Below are positions 1 to 11,935 of a stretch of DNA of 64,000 bases, piece by piece. The notes under the pieces were generated by a model. It was given only the letters and a program-made list of their open reading frames with translations. It made no database searches and was not told the DNA's origin. Made by a program: the position numbers and the translations under genes. Source of the stretch: Megalonaias nervosa. Taxonomy: Eukaryota > Mollusca > Bivalvia > Unionida > Unionidae. The DNA lies in NCBI GenBank assembly GCA_016617855.1, contig JAECUM010001863.1:1-64000 (forward strand), written 5' to 3'. Numbering within the stretch: position 1 is the stretch's first letter; every line of letters starts with the position of its first letter.

Positions 1-121
1 GGAAATTCTGACCACCCAACCCCCTTGCAAAACATCCAGCGGGCGCCCATGGATCCAGGCGATCTTGTGATTTTTTAAGATAACACTGGAATAAGGAAAA
101 CGTAAAGCTTAGATTTTCAAG

Positions 122-938
122 ATAGTATTGTCAAGTTGAACGGTAATTTTGTTGTAAAGAACCTGGCTGAGCTCATTGATAACGGTAGCATCAAAGACAG
201 CGGCGTGTTGGTCACGGTGATCAAAGAGTACGTTGATACAGCTAGTAGTATAATAAGACAATATGTGCAAGAAGAAATCATTTACGTACCCGCACCATAA
301 CGCGTAGTAACCTTTTGGGGCTAAATAATAATGATATTAATCAACGAAGGGTAGGAAAACATCACCTTATTAACCTTATCGAAAGGCCGACTTATTTTCG
401 GTTTGTTCCACTAGCCAATGAATATCTGTATCAAACAGTATTATCGGATCCTCGTATACACTGAAATATGATCTTGATATGGGTCAAGTAGAATTTAACT
501 CGTTGAAATCACCATGATGTGCCTTTGCCATCATGAATCCATATTTGGAAACATCGCACAGGCAGATACTCAAAGGTTTACTTCAGCACCAGATGCAACA
601 ACACTCCGGGATTGTTTCAATAACAGCGAAGTGATATTCTATGTTTTATCCACCCCGGTTACGTTCAGCAACGAGTGTCTTACACCAACATTGACTCAGT
701 TGAGACAAAAAAGATCTCGACTTTTATTCAACAAGGATGCACCTGCTCGAGTGAAGTTAATGGGCGAAGAAGATCGTTAGACGTAAACGGTTCTGGTGCA
801 ATTAGTGTGTCTTTGCATGAGATGGGTACCAAATCACCAGAGCGCAGAATCGCCGGAGATTTAAGTATTCCCGAGACGGATGGGTATTTTATTTTTCATA
901 ACTGCATGACAATTGTGCCAATAGACAAGGGTCATTAG
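122..938 (+). pseudogene. Decayed coding fragments, unknown virus-like element
   Basis: Three open stretches lie in succession on the plus strand: about 122-299 (a frame ending in the residues IIYVPAP), 514-780 and 675-938 (ending in IVPIDKGH). They switch frame and contain stops, so no complete protein remains. The composition looks coding rather than random. They sit immediately upstream of a decayed membrane-protein gene that resembles proteins carried by virus-like elements of marine invertebrates. That association is inference from memory and position; I do not recognise these fragments individually. They may be structural genes of the same dead element, whose upstream part lies outside the window. 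Confidence 0.3.
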
Positions 939-1034
939 CTAGAAGTGCTCTTGTGTATTGCGCCTGCACGTAATGATGAGACTGGACATAGTCTGCCTGT
1001 CGCATAATTACAATACGTAATTTTAGTAACACAT

Positions 1035-1430
1035 ATGACGGACCCTCGGTCTTACCGACGTAAAAAAATCGAAGCGGAACAGCAGAGGCGAAATGAAATC
1101 ACCAAGAGAATCACACAAATCGTAAAATAAAAAGGCGCATGTTTAGTCGTAGATGTCATTTGCGGTCTTGCAGCGGCAGCAACTGTTGATCTTGGTGTGA
1201 CTTGAATAACGACAGCAACAACCATCGTAGGTGATCCAGTGGGTATTATTGTCGGAGATATATTGATAATAACTGGTGTCTCTGGTGGTACTAGCAAATT
1301 AATTTCTATGCGACTTCATTCCCGAATATATGAATACTCCGAATTACTTAGGGCCTCACAAAACAGTCTCAATATGATCAATAAATTGTACTCGGTTGCA
1401 ATTGAAGATAAAATAATCAGTGCAGCTTAA
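1035..1430 (+). pseudogene. Decayed two-TM coiled-coil protein, virus-like element type
   Basis: One reading frame runs from an ATG at 1035 to the TAA at 1430 (132 codons) but is interrupted by two in-frame stops, a TAA near 1127-1129 and a TGA near 1202-1204. The N-terminal part is basic and helical (residues such as YRRKKIEAEQQRRNE). It is followed by two hydrophobic segments rich in Gly, Ala, Val and Ile, with the turn GDPVGIIVGD, and then an amphipathic tail. This basic-coil, two-TM, helical-tail plan is one I recall from unnamed proteins carried by virus-like elements in molluscs and cnidarians. Function is unknown; a membrane or virion role is only inference. The substitution-type stops mark it as a pseudogene. 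Confidence 0.4.
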
Positions 1431-2238
1431 TTTGAGACTGTACCGGCAGAAATGGAAAATCAGACAACTGCGAGCACAGATAAGAAAGAATAGGGATTTA
1501 CAGCCAGAAAAGTCAAATAATCTTCACGCAGAGAACTGCTTGTCGATTAAAAAAATCATTAGCTCGTAGTGTGTATATTGATCACTATCATAGGCTTTCC
1601 AAAAATAGTACGCTGTGCGGAATTTTCCTTTTTACAATCACAACAGCGTCTATATTGTTTTATTACCAAAGTAGTATAAAAGGCTGGCCTTTTGCCCTTG
1701 TTCTGAAACCCTTTGGGCACTTCCATCCAGAACAAGACTCTACCCAACATGACTTAAATCACTCACGTTTCTTGGTGCAAGCATCCCCGTGGGAAAAAAA
1801 AAAATGAAAAATTTACCAACAAGCAACTCTCGCCTGTAGGCTAAATTGTCTTGGGGAGTAGAGACGTGGACGGGTGGAGTGGTTCCAAGGAAAGTTTGAT
1901 ACTGCTGCCCTCGCGGTGCCACTGTCTACTAGTATACATAAATTTAATTTTCATCATTACAGGATTTTGCAATTTTCTTGACGATAAAGTAAGCCGAACC
2001 AAACATGTGAAGTGAAATAGCGTACATAATGTATCTTTTGGTTGGAAATGATTGTATTCTTTCACGCTATCTTCATTGTTTGAAACAATTACTGTACTTA
2101 TTTTATGTGTACCGTTTATCGTAAACAGATCGTTTAATAAATAGATCTCAGCACTTGCTTGTTTGGACCTGTTATAAACCTAAAGGTCTCACCCCCACAA
2201 AATTATACATCTGTTTCTGAAAAAATAATGTGCGTTTA
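1431..2238. other. No recognisable gene; non-coding
   Basis: Short open frames occur on both strands but none shows a recognisable motif. I looked here on the minus strand for the next exon of the neuroligin-like gene (a GNYGL-type motif) and did not see one. A short A-run lies at about 1795-1803. Confidence 0.5.
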
Positions 2239-2241
2239 TGT

Positions 2242-2273
<32 letters not shown>
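2242..2273. repeat. (CT)n microsatellite
   Basis: An uninterrupted CT dinucleotide run lies about 20 bp downstream, in transcript direction, of the donor site of the neuroligin-like exon 3. Confidence 0.95.
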
Positions 2274-2275
<2 letters not shown>

Positions 2276-2291
2276 ATTGACTGAGAGACTA

Positions 2292-2516
<225 letters not shown>

Positions 2517-3989
2517 TTAAAGTATTAGATTGCAGATATGCAGGAATTTTCGCATTTCGTTCTCCAATACTCGGCCCATAGACCGTATTTACAAAAGGTA
2601 TGTTGACGGTCAGACCATTCTGAAGCAAGGCTACCAATGCTTGTGTTCTTACAGCGTGTAACATTTTATTTTCTAGAGGCGAATTTCTTCAAGCCCATTG
2701 AATTCTGTCCTGGTGCAACTTATCCATACTTGACTCTCAGACAAATGATATTTATTTTCGAACTGCGTGGGTACACAAGGCAGTTATTCAGAGTGCGACT
2801 AATTAAAGCTTCAAGCTAGGGTGACAAAAATACGGTAGAAAACACCTTCGTATGTATTGAACTGACCCGTAAATCTTTAGCATTCACATGAATCTATAGG
2901 TCGTCACACATGTAACCGATACTAGAATTGGAATATTTTCTGATACTACAGGAATTGCCATTGCGTGTGCTTGTATATTTGCATCCAAAAGACGCCATGA
3001 ACAGATCAAAAATTATCGTAGTGTTTATTACGTACAACTCGGCTGGGATAGCTTACTATTGGTCGAGACATTCCCAAGTTTTCTGTTTGAACCTACAAGA
3101 GAAATTTATATTACTGAAATTGTACCGATCGTTTTGTAAAGGTATCATAATGCTTCAGACACAAATCCTTTTTAACTAGCGGACTTCATTGTGTAACTGA
3201 GTTCTCGGTCATTTTCTGACGATCTCCCCCGTTCTACGCTGTTTAACTCCAGTGAAATATTTCCGAGGTGTTACTTTGTAGAAAAACCACGAATTGTTCC
3301 GATTGGGGCTAGATAAGCACGCGACGCTACAAACAGGAACACGCTAGGCTGTCACCGCCAGTGATATGAAAAACACATCGGAAATACATTTCGTGTGCAA
3401 ATCACTTCATGATGTTCATTACGTGACTGAAATGATTTATTCTGGGCCGAAACGTTACCAAGTTTCATTTATTGATCAAGCCTGAACTCACCGGAAAACT
3501 TTCTTTTCTTGAACTTTTGCAAATAATTTCATATATTCAGCTTAATGCTTTTGATATGGTCCTGTTTCGTTTGACTGAGATTTCTATGGCGATTTCACTT
3601 GTTCAACCCATTAACAAAGAAAATCTTACCGGGATAATACTATTAGAATACGCTCAGAGCTTTCCAACAATGATCGTAAAAAAAACCCCCAAGAAAACCA
3701 CACAAGTGCAAGTGCATTTTCCTTGTTTACCAAATCGCACATTACACATTATCGACTGTGATAATATATACTTGGCTAAAACATTCCGAAGTTTCTTTTT
3801 TAAGCGTGAAATCAATTAAGAAATTTCTTTTACTGAAAACTACGTTCCTTGAGGGTTCATCTTGGACTTATCCCTTGAGAAAATGTTGACATCAGTGATA
3901 TTATTACATAGCAGTGTACATGCCATCAAAAAGGCCCTATTCTGTTATACAGTTAAGTTGTTTGTTACGACTCTATGCTCACACACTTA

Positions 3990-4665
3990 AGTAACAGTAA
4001 AGAAGCAAAACCAACAATTTTTTTTTTAACTCAACTAACAATTTAATAATTAATGTGATAAATGAAAAATGTCAGAGCAACTTACAGTATAATGAAGTGA
4101 ATCCAAATTTGTCTTTGTAAGGTCTTTGACTGTTCTAAACGAATGAAAAGTCCCATATAATTTCAATACCAGAAATGTACTGGTCCTCCAAGACCCTGAC
4201 GTTGTCAAGATGTTGTTGTCCAGAATTCTTTCGAATAATTTATAACAGTTCCAGAATAATATTGGTCCAAATAATGTGCACTTTCTATCACCAGTTAACA
4301 GTCCAAACAAATGTTTTTCCTCTCAAAAAATATCTAAGTGCATCATAAAATAGGTCTGCAGACTTACATCAGGAACATAAAATGTGCGAATCACTCCAGA
4401 AATCGGAATGAAACTGAGTGCTTAACTTTCTCCTTATATACACCGTAAATTGCGACTGTATTTCGCAATGTACCACATATGACAAAATACACTTTTAATT
4501 TACGACGTACTAAGTCACGACGTACTATATTCACCTGACCTCACGCAACCAATGGGGAAGCCACAGAATACCTCTGGAAATTTTCATATTCCATCAGTCA
4601 CTGAGAACCTATGCCATAGGCGCCATTTTAAGTCTTATTATTACGATTATTACTAATTGTTAGCA
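3990..4665. repeat. Dispersed repeat, copy A
   Basis: About 0.65 kb in the intron resembles 16605-17225. Both begin near an AGAAGCAAAACCAACAA string, share GAAGTGAATCC and CAGTTCCAGAATAAT, and end near AAGTCTTATTATTACGATTA. It is a moderately diverged interspersed repeat. No coding capacity is evident, since the open frame 4050-4310 is part of the repeat and contains no motif. The family is not identified. Confidence 0.7.
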
Positions 4666-5329
4666 CTTACCTAAACAATCATTTATAGACCCAACGTGAT
4701 TTGTGTTTTCAAGAGAGCCATATTACACACACACAGTTTCTAACAAAAAATATTCGAACTTCCTATCTGATATAAATATTACTTTTCTTTGCTCGAAATG
4801 TGTCAATTGGCATTATTTGTTAGCATTGTTAACTTTATTTAGTTTGGTCGGCAATCGGATTAACTTTATTTAGCTGAGTCGGCAATTGCAGAGTTGAACA
4901 CAGCATCAGAATTTGAGACACCTTGTTTTCTTTTCACTTCAGTTTTGTTAGTTTGTTGTTTTGTTTTAGGAGTGGTGTTGGGGGTGTTTTGTTTCTTTAA
5001 GGGGGGAGGGGGCTTTCAGATCGTAGCCGGACTATTCATTGCACAGTGACAAAAGCAGAAAAAGGCACAGCTGACACAGTCTATAACGATCACAATCAAA
5101 ATTGTTTCTCTTGTCACATTCTGAAAAACGAGACTTTAGGCAAGAAAACTAATCATCCTCCCAGTGGAGTTAGGTATACCTCGGTCCTGAAAAAAATAAT
5201 GTATTCCTCGGCCTTCAATATCCCTGCCTAAACCAAACATACATGCTAGATTATGTTTATCTGCGCATTTTTGAAGGACACTTGTATATATGGCACATAC
5301 ACACCATTACGTAGCTACGGTGTGCAATC

Positions 5330-5965
5330 ATGTGTGTGAATGAGTGTGGTAGCTACAAATGCCATGTGAGTTCATTTGAATGATTGAGTGTAGATACTTA
5401 CAGATACTGTGTCAATTCATTTATATGAATGAGTGTAGGTAGTTACAGCTACTTTGTAAATTCATTTGTATAAATGAGTGAAGGTAGTTACAGCTACTAT
5501 GTACGTTCATTTGTATGAATGAGCGTAGGTAGTTACAGCTGCTGTATAAATTTATTTGTATGAATGTGTGTAGGTAGTTACAACTACTGTGTAAATTCAT
5601 CTGTATGAATGAATGTAGGTAGTTACAGCTACTGTGTGAATTATTTTCTATGAATGAGTGAAGGTAGTTACAGCTACTGTGTTACTTCATTAGCATAAAT
5701 GATTCTAGGTAGTTACATCTGCTTTGTAAATTAATTTGTATAAATGAATGTAGGTAGTTACAGCTACTGTGTAAATTCATTTGTACAAATGAGTGAAAGT
5801 AGTCGTATCTACAGGTGTAAGTTCATTCGTATGAATGAATGTAGGTACTTACAGCTACTGTGTGGTGTATTTATATGAATGAGTATAGGTAGTTAGAGTT
5901 ACTGTGTAAATTCATTGAATAAATGAGTATGTAATTTACAGCTACTGCGTAAGTTCACTGTATTT
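5330..5965. repeat. 45-bp tandem array (~13 copies)
   Basis: The core GGTAGTTACAGCTACT recurs every 45 bp (for example at 5438, 5483 and 5528). Units are degenerate. Each contains an imperfect palindrome of the form ATTCATTTGTATGAAT, so single strands could form regularly spaced hairpins. The array lies in the intron between exons 2 and 3 of the neuroligin-like gene. Confidence 0.9.
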
Positions 5966-6077
5966 GTAAGAATGGGCATGGATGTGGATATTTGTATACA
6001 AAGTGTTTACACATATACCACTGTATCTATGTATCGTCGTCGTATTTGTAGCTTTTCTGACAAGAATACCTACTTCG

Positions 6078-6079
<2 letters not shown>

Positions 6080-6119
<40 letters not shown>
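6080..6119. repeat. (TCTA)n microsatellite
   Basis: About ten tandem TCTA units lie 28 bp beyond the donor side of exon 2 of the neuroligin-like gene. The + strand open frame through it is a shadow. Confidence 0.95.
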
Positions 6120-6146
6120 CAAAAGGATCGTAAGAGCAGTTCATAC

Positions 6147-6216
6147 GTTGGGTGCGTAAACGTTTAAGTAGAGACAATCCTCGCTTGTGTTGTTGTAATC
6201 GGGTCCGAAGCTATAC
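6147..6216 (-). CDS. Neuroligin/carboxylesterase-like gene, exon 2 (70 bp)
   Basis: A small exon too short to stand out as an open frame. The acceptor TTTTTACAG|G and the donor AAC|GTATGA bound exactly 70 bp on the minus strand. It encodes SEDCLYLNVYAPN, the invariant carboxylesterase motif whose Cys forms the first disulfide with the Cys of exon 1. Incoming phase needs two bases from exon 1 and outgoing phase is 0, which matches exon 3. It is flanked by a 0.8-kb intron upstream and a 3.7-kb intron downstream that holds tandem repeats and the dispersed repeat. The motif plus phase consistency on both sides make this a firm call. Confidence 0.9.
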
Positions 6217-7015
6217 CTGTAAAAAGAACGAATGGCCATGAAGAATATTACAATCTACTAAAGAAACATTATAAGATAATGTATCAGAAATATTTCAAAT
6301 GGATTTATCTTAGCACTGACACATTTCCAAAGTCTTTATTTCAGTATGTGTACATGTGAGTTCATCACTTAGCAACACACATCGTGACCAAGCTACATTT
6401 AGCGTAAATTTAAAATTGTTAATTTTACGTCACATCCACGAACATTTTATGACGTGATCACATTAAATTATTATTCAACTTTTCATAGCGCCTAAGCTAA
6501 CTTTCATGCAAAAGTAAGTTAAATAATTTAGTGAAATGTGAAAATTCTGTCACAATTACCAGTTTTGGGCCTGATAATATAACACCTAACTTACGAAACC
6601 TCTGTTCCTACAAGTTGGTTGAACTTGTCACGAAATATATAATCAGAAAATATGTAATGGTATAAAAAAATATCCCCAAAGCATTTTATTAAATAGAGCT
6701 TATAATGGCGATGATATGAAAAGAATACATCTAAAACTTAGTAGTGAAAAATGGGACACAACTTGACATCCTAAGTCAAACTTTAACTAATTGGGACATT
6801 GGAGTGTCATCAAAAACTTTCCTAACTCTCCGAGAAGTCCATCTAAGAGGTTGGTTTCGAGCATGCTTATATTAAAGGAGGACTGATCAACAGGCAAACA
6901 TTCTCACTTATTCATAGGCACACGTGGTGCATATAGGCAGCTTTCCAAATGAAGCTTATGTTTTGAGTCATACTAGCAAAGAAAGATGAAAGAGACAAAC
7001 AGTGAATATAATTAC

Positions 7016-7329
7016 AGCCTCAGGAACCAGAGTGGTTGAGGACAGGCTGGAGAGGGCCGGGTGGCCATCAGCTGTCGCGGTCTCCACGAATGTTTGGGTA
7101 CCGGATGGGAAAACCTGAGGTTTCCAGTCGGGGGCTCTGCATAAGGTATTCCCTGGAATATCCCAATGTTGTATATCGCCAGTCTGGACAGGTTGTTTTG
7201 ATGTAGATCCATATGGTATCCCACGATATCACCATTACTTGTTGTGATGACTACAGTCCTGTTGCTCTCTGTGCACACAGACTCCATAAAAGCCAGGGAA
7301 ACAATAAACAAATGTAAATAATGCATCAT
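7016..7329 (-). CDS. Neuroligin/carboxylesterase-like gene, exon 1 (signal peptide)
   Basis: First coding exon on the minus strand, ATG at 7327-7329. It begins with a hydrophobic signal peptide (about 20 residues, MMHYLHLFIVSLAF...). A short beta region follows, then the family signature FQGIPYAEPPTGNLRF, and PACPQ near the end, which supplies the partner Cys for SEDCL in exon 2. The donor is taken as CT|GTAATT at 7015, leaving phase 2, which fits exon 2; an alternative CTG|GTTCCT donor a few codons earlier has the same phase. The product should be secreted or type-I membrane. Whether it is an esterase or an adhesion protein cannot be decided without the catalytic-serine exon, although exon 3 looks neuroligin-like. 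Confidence 0.87.
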
Positions 7330-7726
7330 ATATCCAATAACAACGAATCATTGATCAACAACTGAAGAATAGACCATACCTGGATTCAAAAGGCAAAATA
7401 TTAAAATCCGCGTGATTGCTGGAAGGTCAAAATGTGATAATATGAATGAATCAATCTACCGGCTTATCTTTCCTTCGAAAGCTGATAAGCAGGGTAAGCA
7501 GAGTGTGTCAAACGAAACTGCATCGTCTGCAGAAAATGTGGCGACGTTTGTGTGTTTCATTCAATATATCTCGCATCACCTTAATCATCAAGTTTAAATT
7601 GGTGTTAAATTCATATAAAAAATTTCGTTCTCCAAAATCTCAGCCAGACATGCGCCAGTGTAAAGCTCTGCATGGAAATCGATGAAAAATACATATGAAA
7701 TTTGGTTAATTTTACATGCTCTCTCT

Positions 7727-7759
<33 letters not shown>

Positions 7760-8784
7760 AGTGGTAGAGATAACCTTCGTGCCAGGCAACTTAATCCATT
7801 TTGTACTCATGCTCTTGTTCAAATTATTAGGTCAATATTTTCTTTCCCGTTGTTTCAAATTTCAGGAAGAACACATTTTGAAACGAATTTTCATCAACGT
7901 TTACATTCTAGCTAATATGTAAGAAGTTTATATCACTTGCTTCACTATTTGTAAGAAGTATTGAAAGATTTACACCAAAATACGATTCAGAATTGATTTG
8001 CATAAATTTCTTCTTTTCCCTTTCGCCAAATTTGTATGGTTTTAATGATAATTTTGTTAAAACCTTTCGTCTGATGCCAGTTGCGTAAGTTTTGACCCAC
8101 AGTTTGCTTTTTGGTCGCTTTTGAAAACGTCTGACTGGAAAAGCTGTTCTAAAGTAATTTTTAACTAAAATTCTGCTTTTTTCCCTAAATCTTACTTTTT
8201 CACTTTGATGTTACTAATATTCCCTCTAACGTTACTATTTATTTTTGGTAAATAACTAACTGTATTTGCTCTTTGACTTTCATAACTTTGTATCAAATTA
8301 TTTCGATTTTGTTCATTAGCGATATACTATTTTATTTTCTACACATTATTGTCAAGCAAGACAAGACCTGATTTTCTTGATAACAGTTTTAAATTGTCAA
8401 GATCTTATATCCATTTCTATATCTCTCTTTTTGTCCTGCATACTGTCTACTAAAATTTCTTTCTTATGTCGTGGATTTGTTTTCAGTCAATTTTCAGTTT
8501 TTGAATTTGATTGATGGAATTAACACTAACTTTATTTATTTTCCATTTCTGTCTAACAATCTAACGATCCTTCCAGATAATTTTTATTAACAATATCTGT
8601 TAATTTTAATATTGCATTACCTTTACATATAGCCATTTCTATTTGCGGAAATTATTCTGCCTTTAACCATTTATTTTATATCATTTTTCCACTATATTTA
8701 TTTCAAAATCTTATTTTTACAAGTTTTTTGTATATATATATTTTTTTATAGATAATTAAATGCTGTTTTGCTGAATTATTCTAG
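7330..8784. other. Upstream region of neuroligin-like gene; AT-rich, no gene seen
   Basis: Upstream flank of exon 1 on the minus strand. It contains a (CT)n run at about 7719-7760 and long T-rich stretches from 7960 to 8780. No conserved protein motif or clear promoter element is visible. Confidence 0.5.
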
Positions 8785-11700
8785 CAGGTCAGGTAGTAAT
8801 ATCAGGAGTAGTAGCAAGTGTAATAGTCATTACTAATATCAGGAGTAGTTGTACGTGTAATAGTCATTAGTAGGACCAGGAATAATACCACGTGTAATAG
8901 TCAATACGATGACCAGGAATAATAATAGCACGTGTAATAGTCATTACTAGGTTCATTAGTAGTAGCACGTGTAATAGTCCTTAGTAGGACCAGGAGTAGT
9001 AGTACTTGTAATAGTCCTTACTAGGTTCATTAGTAGTAACACGTGTAATAGTCCTTAGTAGGATTAGGAGTAGTAGCACTTGTAATAGACCTTACTAGGC
9101 TCATTAGTAGTAGCACGTGTAATAGTCCTTAGTAGGACCAGGAGTAGTAGAACTTGTAAGAGTCCTTACTAGGTTCATTAGCAGTAGCACGTGTAATAGT
9201 CCTTAGTAGGACCAGGAGTAGTAGCACGTGCAACAGTCCTTAGTAGGACCAGGAGTAGTAGCACTTGTAATAGTCATTACTAGGTTCAATAGTAGTAGCA
9301 CGTGTAATAGTCCTTAGTAGGACCAGGAGTAGTAGCACGTGTAATAGTCCTTACTAGGTTCATTAGTAGTAACACGTGTAATAGTCCTTAGTAGGATTAG
9401 GAGTAGTAGCACTTGTAATAGACCTTTCTAGGCTCATTAGTAGTAGCACGTGTAATAGTCCTTAGTAGGACCAGGAGTAGTAGAACTTGTAAAAGTCCTT
9501 ACTAGGTTCATTAGCAGTAGCACGTGTAATAGTCCTTAGTAGGACCAGGAGTAGTAGCACGTGCAATAGTCCTTAGTAGGACCAGGAGTAGTAGCACTTG
9601 TAATAGTCATTACTAGGTTCATTAGTAGTAGCACGTGTAATAGTCCTTAGTAGGACCAGGAGTAGTAGCACTTGTAATAGTCCTTACTAGGTTCATTAGT
9701 AGTAGCACGTGTAATAGTCCTTAGTAGGACCAGGAGTAGTAGCACTTGTAATAGTCCTTAGTAGGACCAGGAGTAGTAGCACTTGTAATAGTCATTACTA
9801 GGTTCATTAGTTGTAGCACTTGTAATAGTCCTTAGTAGGACCAGGAGTAGTAGCACTTGTAATAGTCATTACTAGGTTCATTAGTTGTAGCACTTTTAAT
9901 AGTCCTTAGTAGGACCAAGAGTAGTAGCACTTGTAATGGTCACTACTAGGTTCATTAGTTGTAGCACGTGTAATAGTCCTTAGTAGGACCAGGAGTAGTC
10001 GTACTTGTAATAGTCATTACTAGGTTCATTAGTAGCAGCACGTGTAATAGTCCTTAGTAGGACCAGGAGTAGTAGCACGTGTAATAGTCCTTACTAGGTT
10101 CATTAGTAGTAGCACGTGTAATAGTCCTTAGTAGGACCAGGAGTAGTAGCACGTGTAATAGTCCTTACTAGGTTCATTAGTAGTCACACGTGTAATAGTC
10201 CTTAGTAGGATTAGGAGTAGTAGCACTTGTAATAGACCTTACTAGGCTCATTAGTAGTAGCACGTGTAATAGTCCTTAGTAGGACCAGGAGTAGTAGAAC
10301 TTGTAAGAGTCCTTACTAGGTTCATTAGCAGTAGCACGTGTAATAGTCCTTAGTAGGACCAGGAGTAGTAGCACGTGCAACAGTCCTTAGTAGGACCAGG
10401 AGTAGTAGCACTTGTAATAGTCATTACTAGGTTCAATAGTAGTAGCACGTGTAATAGTCCTTAGTAGGACCAGGAGTAGTAGCACGTGTAATAGTCCTTA
10501 CTAGGTTCATTAGTAGTAACACGTGTAATAGTCCTTAGTAGGATTAGGAGTAGTAGCACTTGTAATAGACCTTTCTAGGCTCATTAGTAGTAGCACGTGT
10601 AATAGTCCTTAGTAGGACCAGGAGTAGTAGAACTTGTAAAAGTCCTTACTAGGTTCATTAGCAGTAGCACGTGTAATAGTCCTTAGTAGGACCAGGAGTA
10701 GTAGCACGTGCAATAGTCCTTAGTAGGACCAGGAGTAGTAGCACTTGTAATAGTCATTACTAGGTTCATTAGTAGTAGCACGTGTAATAGTCCTTAGTAG
10801 GACCAGGAGTAGTAGCACGTGTAATAGTCCTTACTAGGTTCATTAGTAGTAACACGTGTAATAGTCCTTAGTAGGATTAGGAGTAGTAGCACTTGTAATA
10901 GACCTTACTAGGCTCATTAGTAGTAGCACGTGTAATAGTCCTTAGTAGGACCAGGAGTAGTAGCGCTTGTAATAGTCATTACTAGGTTCATTAGTAGTAG
11001 CACGTGTAATAGTCCTTAGTAGGACCAGGAGTAGTAGCACTTGTAATAGTCCTTACTAGGTTCATTAGTAGTAGCACGTGTAATAGTCCTTAGTAGGACC
11101 AGGAGTAGTAGCACTTGTAATAGTCCTTATTAGGGCCAAGAGTAGTAGCATTTGTAATAGTCATTACTAGGTTCATTAGTTGTAGCACTTGTAATAGTCC
11201 TTAGTAGGACCAGGAGTAGTAGCACTTGTAATAGTCCTTACTAGGTTCATTAGTAGTAGCACGTGTAATAGTCCTTAGTAGGACCAGGAGTAGTAGCACT
11301 TGTAATAGTCCTTAGTAAGACCAGGAGTAGTAGCACTTGTAATAGTCATTACTAGGTTCATTAGTTGTAGCACTTGTAATAGTCCTTAGTAGGACCAGGA
11401 GTAGTAGCACTTGTAATAGTCATTACTAGGTTCATTAGTTGTAGCACTTTTAATAGTCCTTAGTAGGACCAAGAGTAGTAGCACTTGTAATGGTCACTAC
11501 TAGGTTCATTAGTTGTAGCACGTGTAATAGTCCTTAGTAGGACCAGGAGTAGTAGCACGTGTAATAAGCCTTAGTAGGACCAGGAGTAGTAGCACGTGTA
11601 ATAGTCCTTAGTAGGACCAGGAGTAGTAACAGGTGTAATAACCACTAATATGATCAGGAGGATCAGCAGGTGTAATCGTCATTACAAGGACAAGGAGGAT

Positions 11701-11935
11701 CAGCACGTGTAATCGTCATTACAAGGACAAGGAGGATCAGCATGTGTAATCGTCATTACAAGGACAAGGAGGATCAGCACTTGTAATCGTCATTACAAGG
11801 ACAAGGAGCAGCACGTGTAATCGTCATTATAAGGACAAGGAGGAGCAGAACGTGTAAAATTCATTATTAGGATCAGGGTAGTAGCACGTGTAGTTACTAG
11901 TTCAGGAGTAGTATCACGTGTACTAGTATAGGTTG
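8785..11935. repeat. 37-bp minisatellite (~85 units) with higher-order repeats
   Basis: A 3.15-kb array of 37-bp monomers. Type A ends ...CCTTAGTAGGACCAGGA and type B ends ...CCTTACTAGGTTCATTA; both share GTAGTAGCAC(G/T)TGTAATAGT. Rare variants recur at fixed spacing: GACCTTTCTAGG at 9421 and 10568, and AACTTGTAAG at 9151 and 10298, are both 1147 bp apart (31 x 37); CACTTTTAAT at 9891 and 11445 is 1554 bp apart (42 x 37). So whole blocks were duplicated in register. The 3' edge (11640-11850) has a diverged 37-bp subtype (GGAGGATCAGCACGTGTAATCGT...). Many monomers carry a CACGTG palindrome. It does not code: 37 is not a multiple of 3 and stops occur in all frames. Confidence 0.97.

Noticed and set aside
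4050..4310. 86-codon minus-strand frame as a gene
   Set aside because: It is part of a dispersed repeat whose second copy (16.7-17.0 kb) does not conserve the frame.
8785..11935. CRISPR-like array of ~37-bp repeats
   Set aside because: Units are head-to-tail without unique spacers, in a eukaryotic genome; it is a minisatellite.
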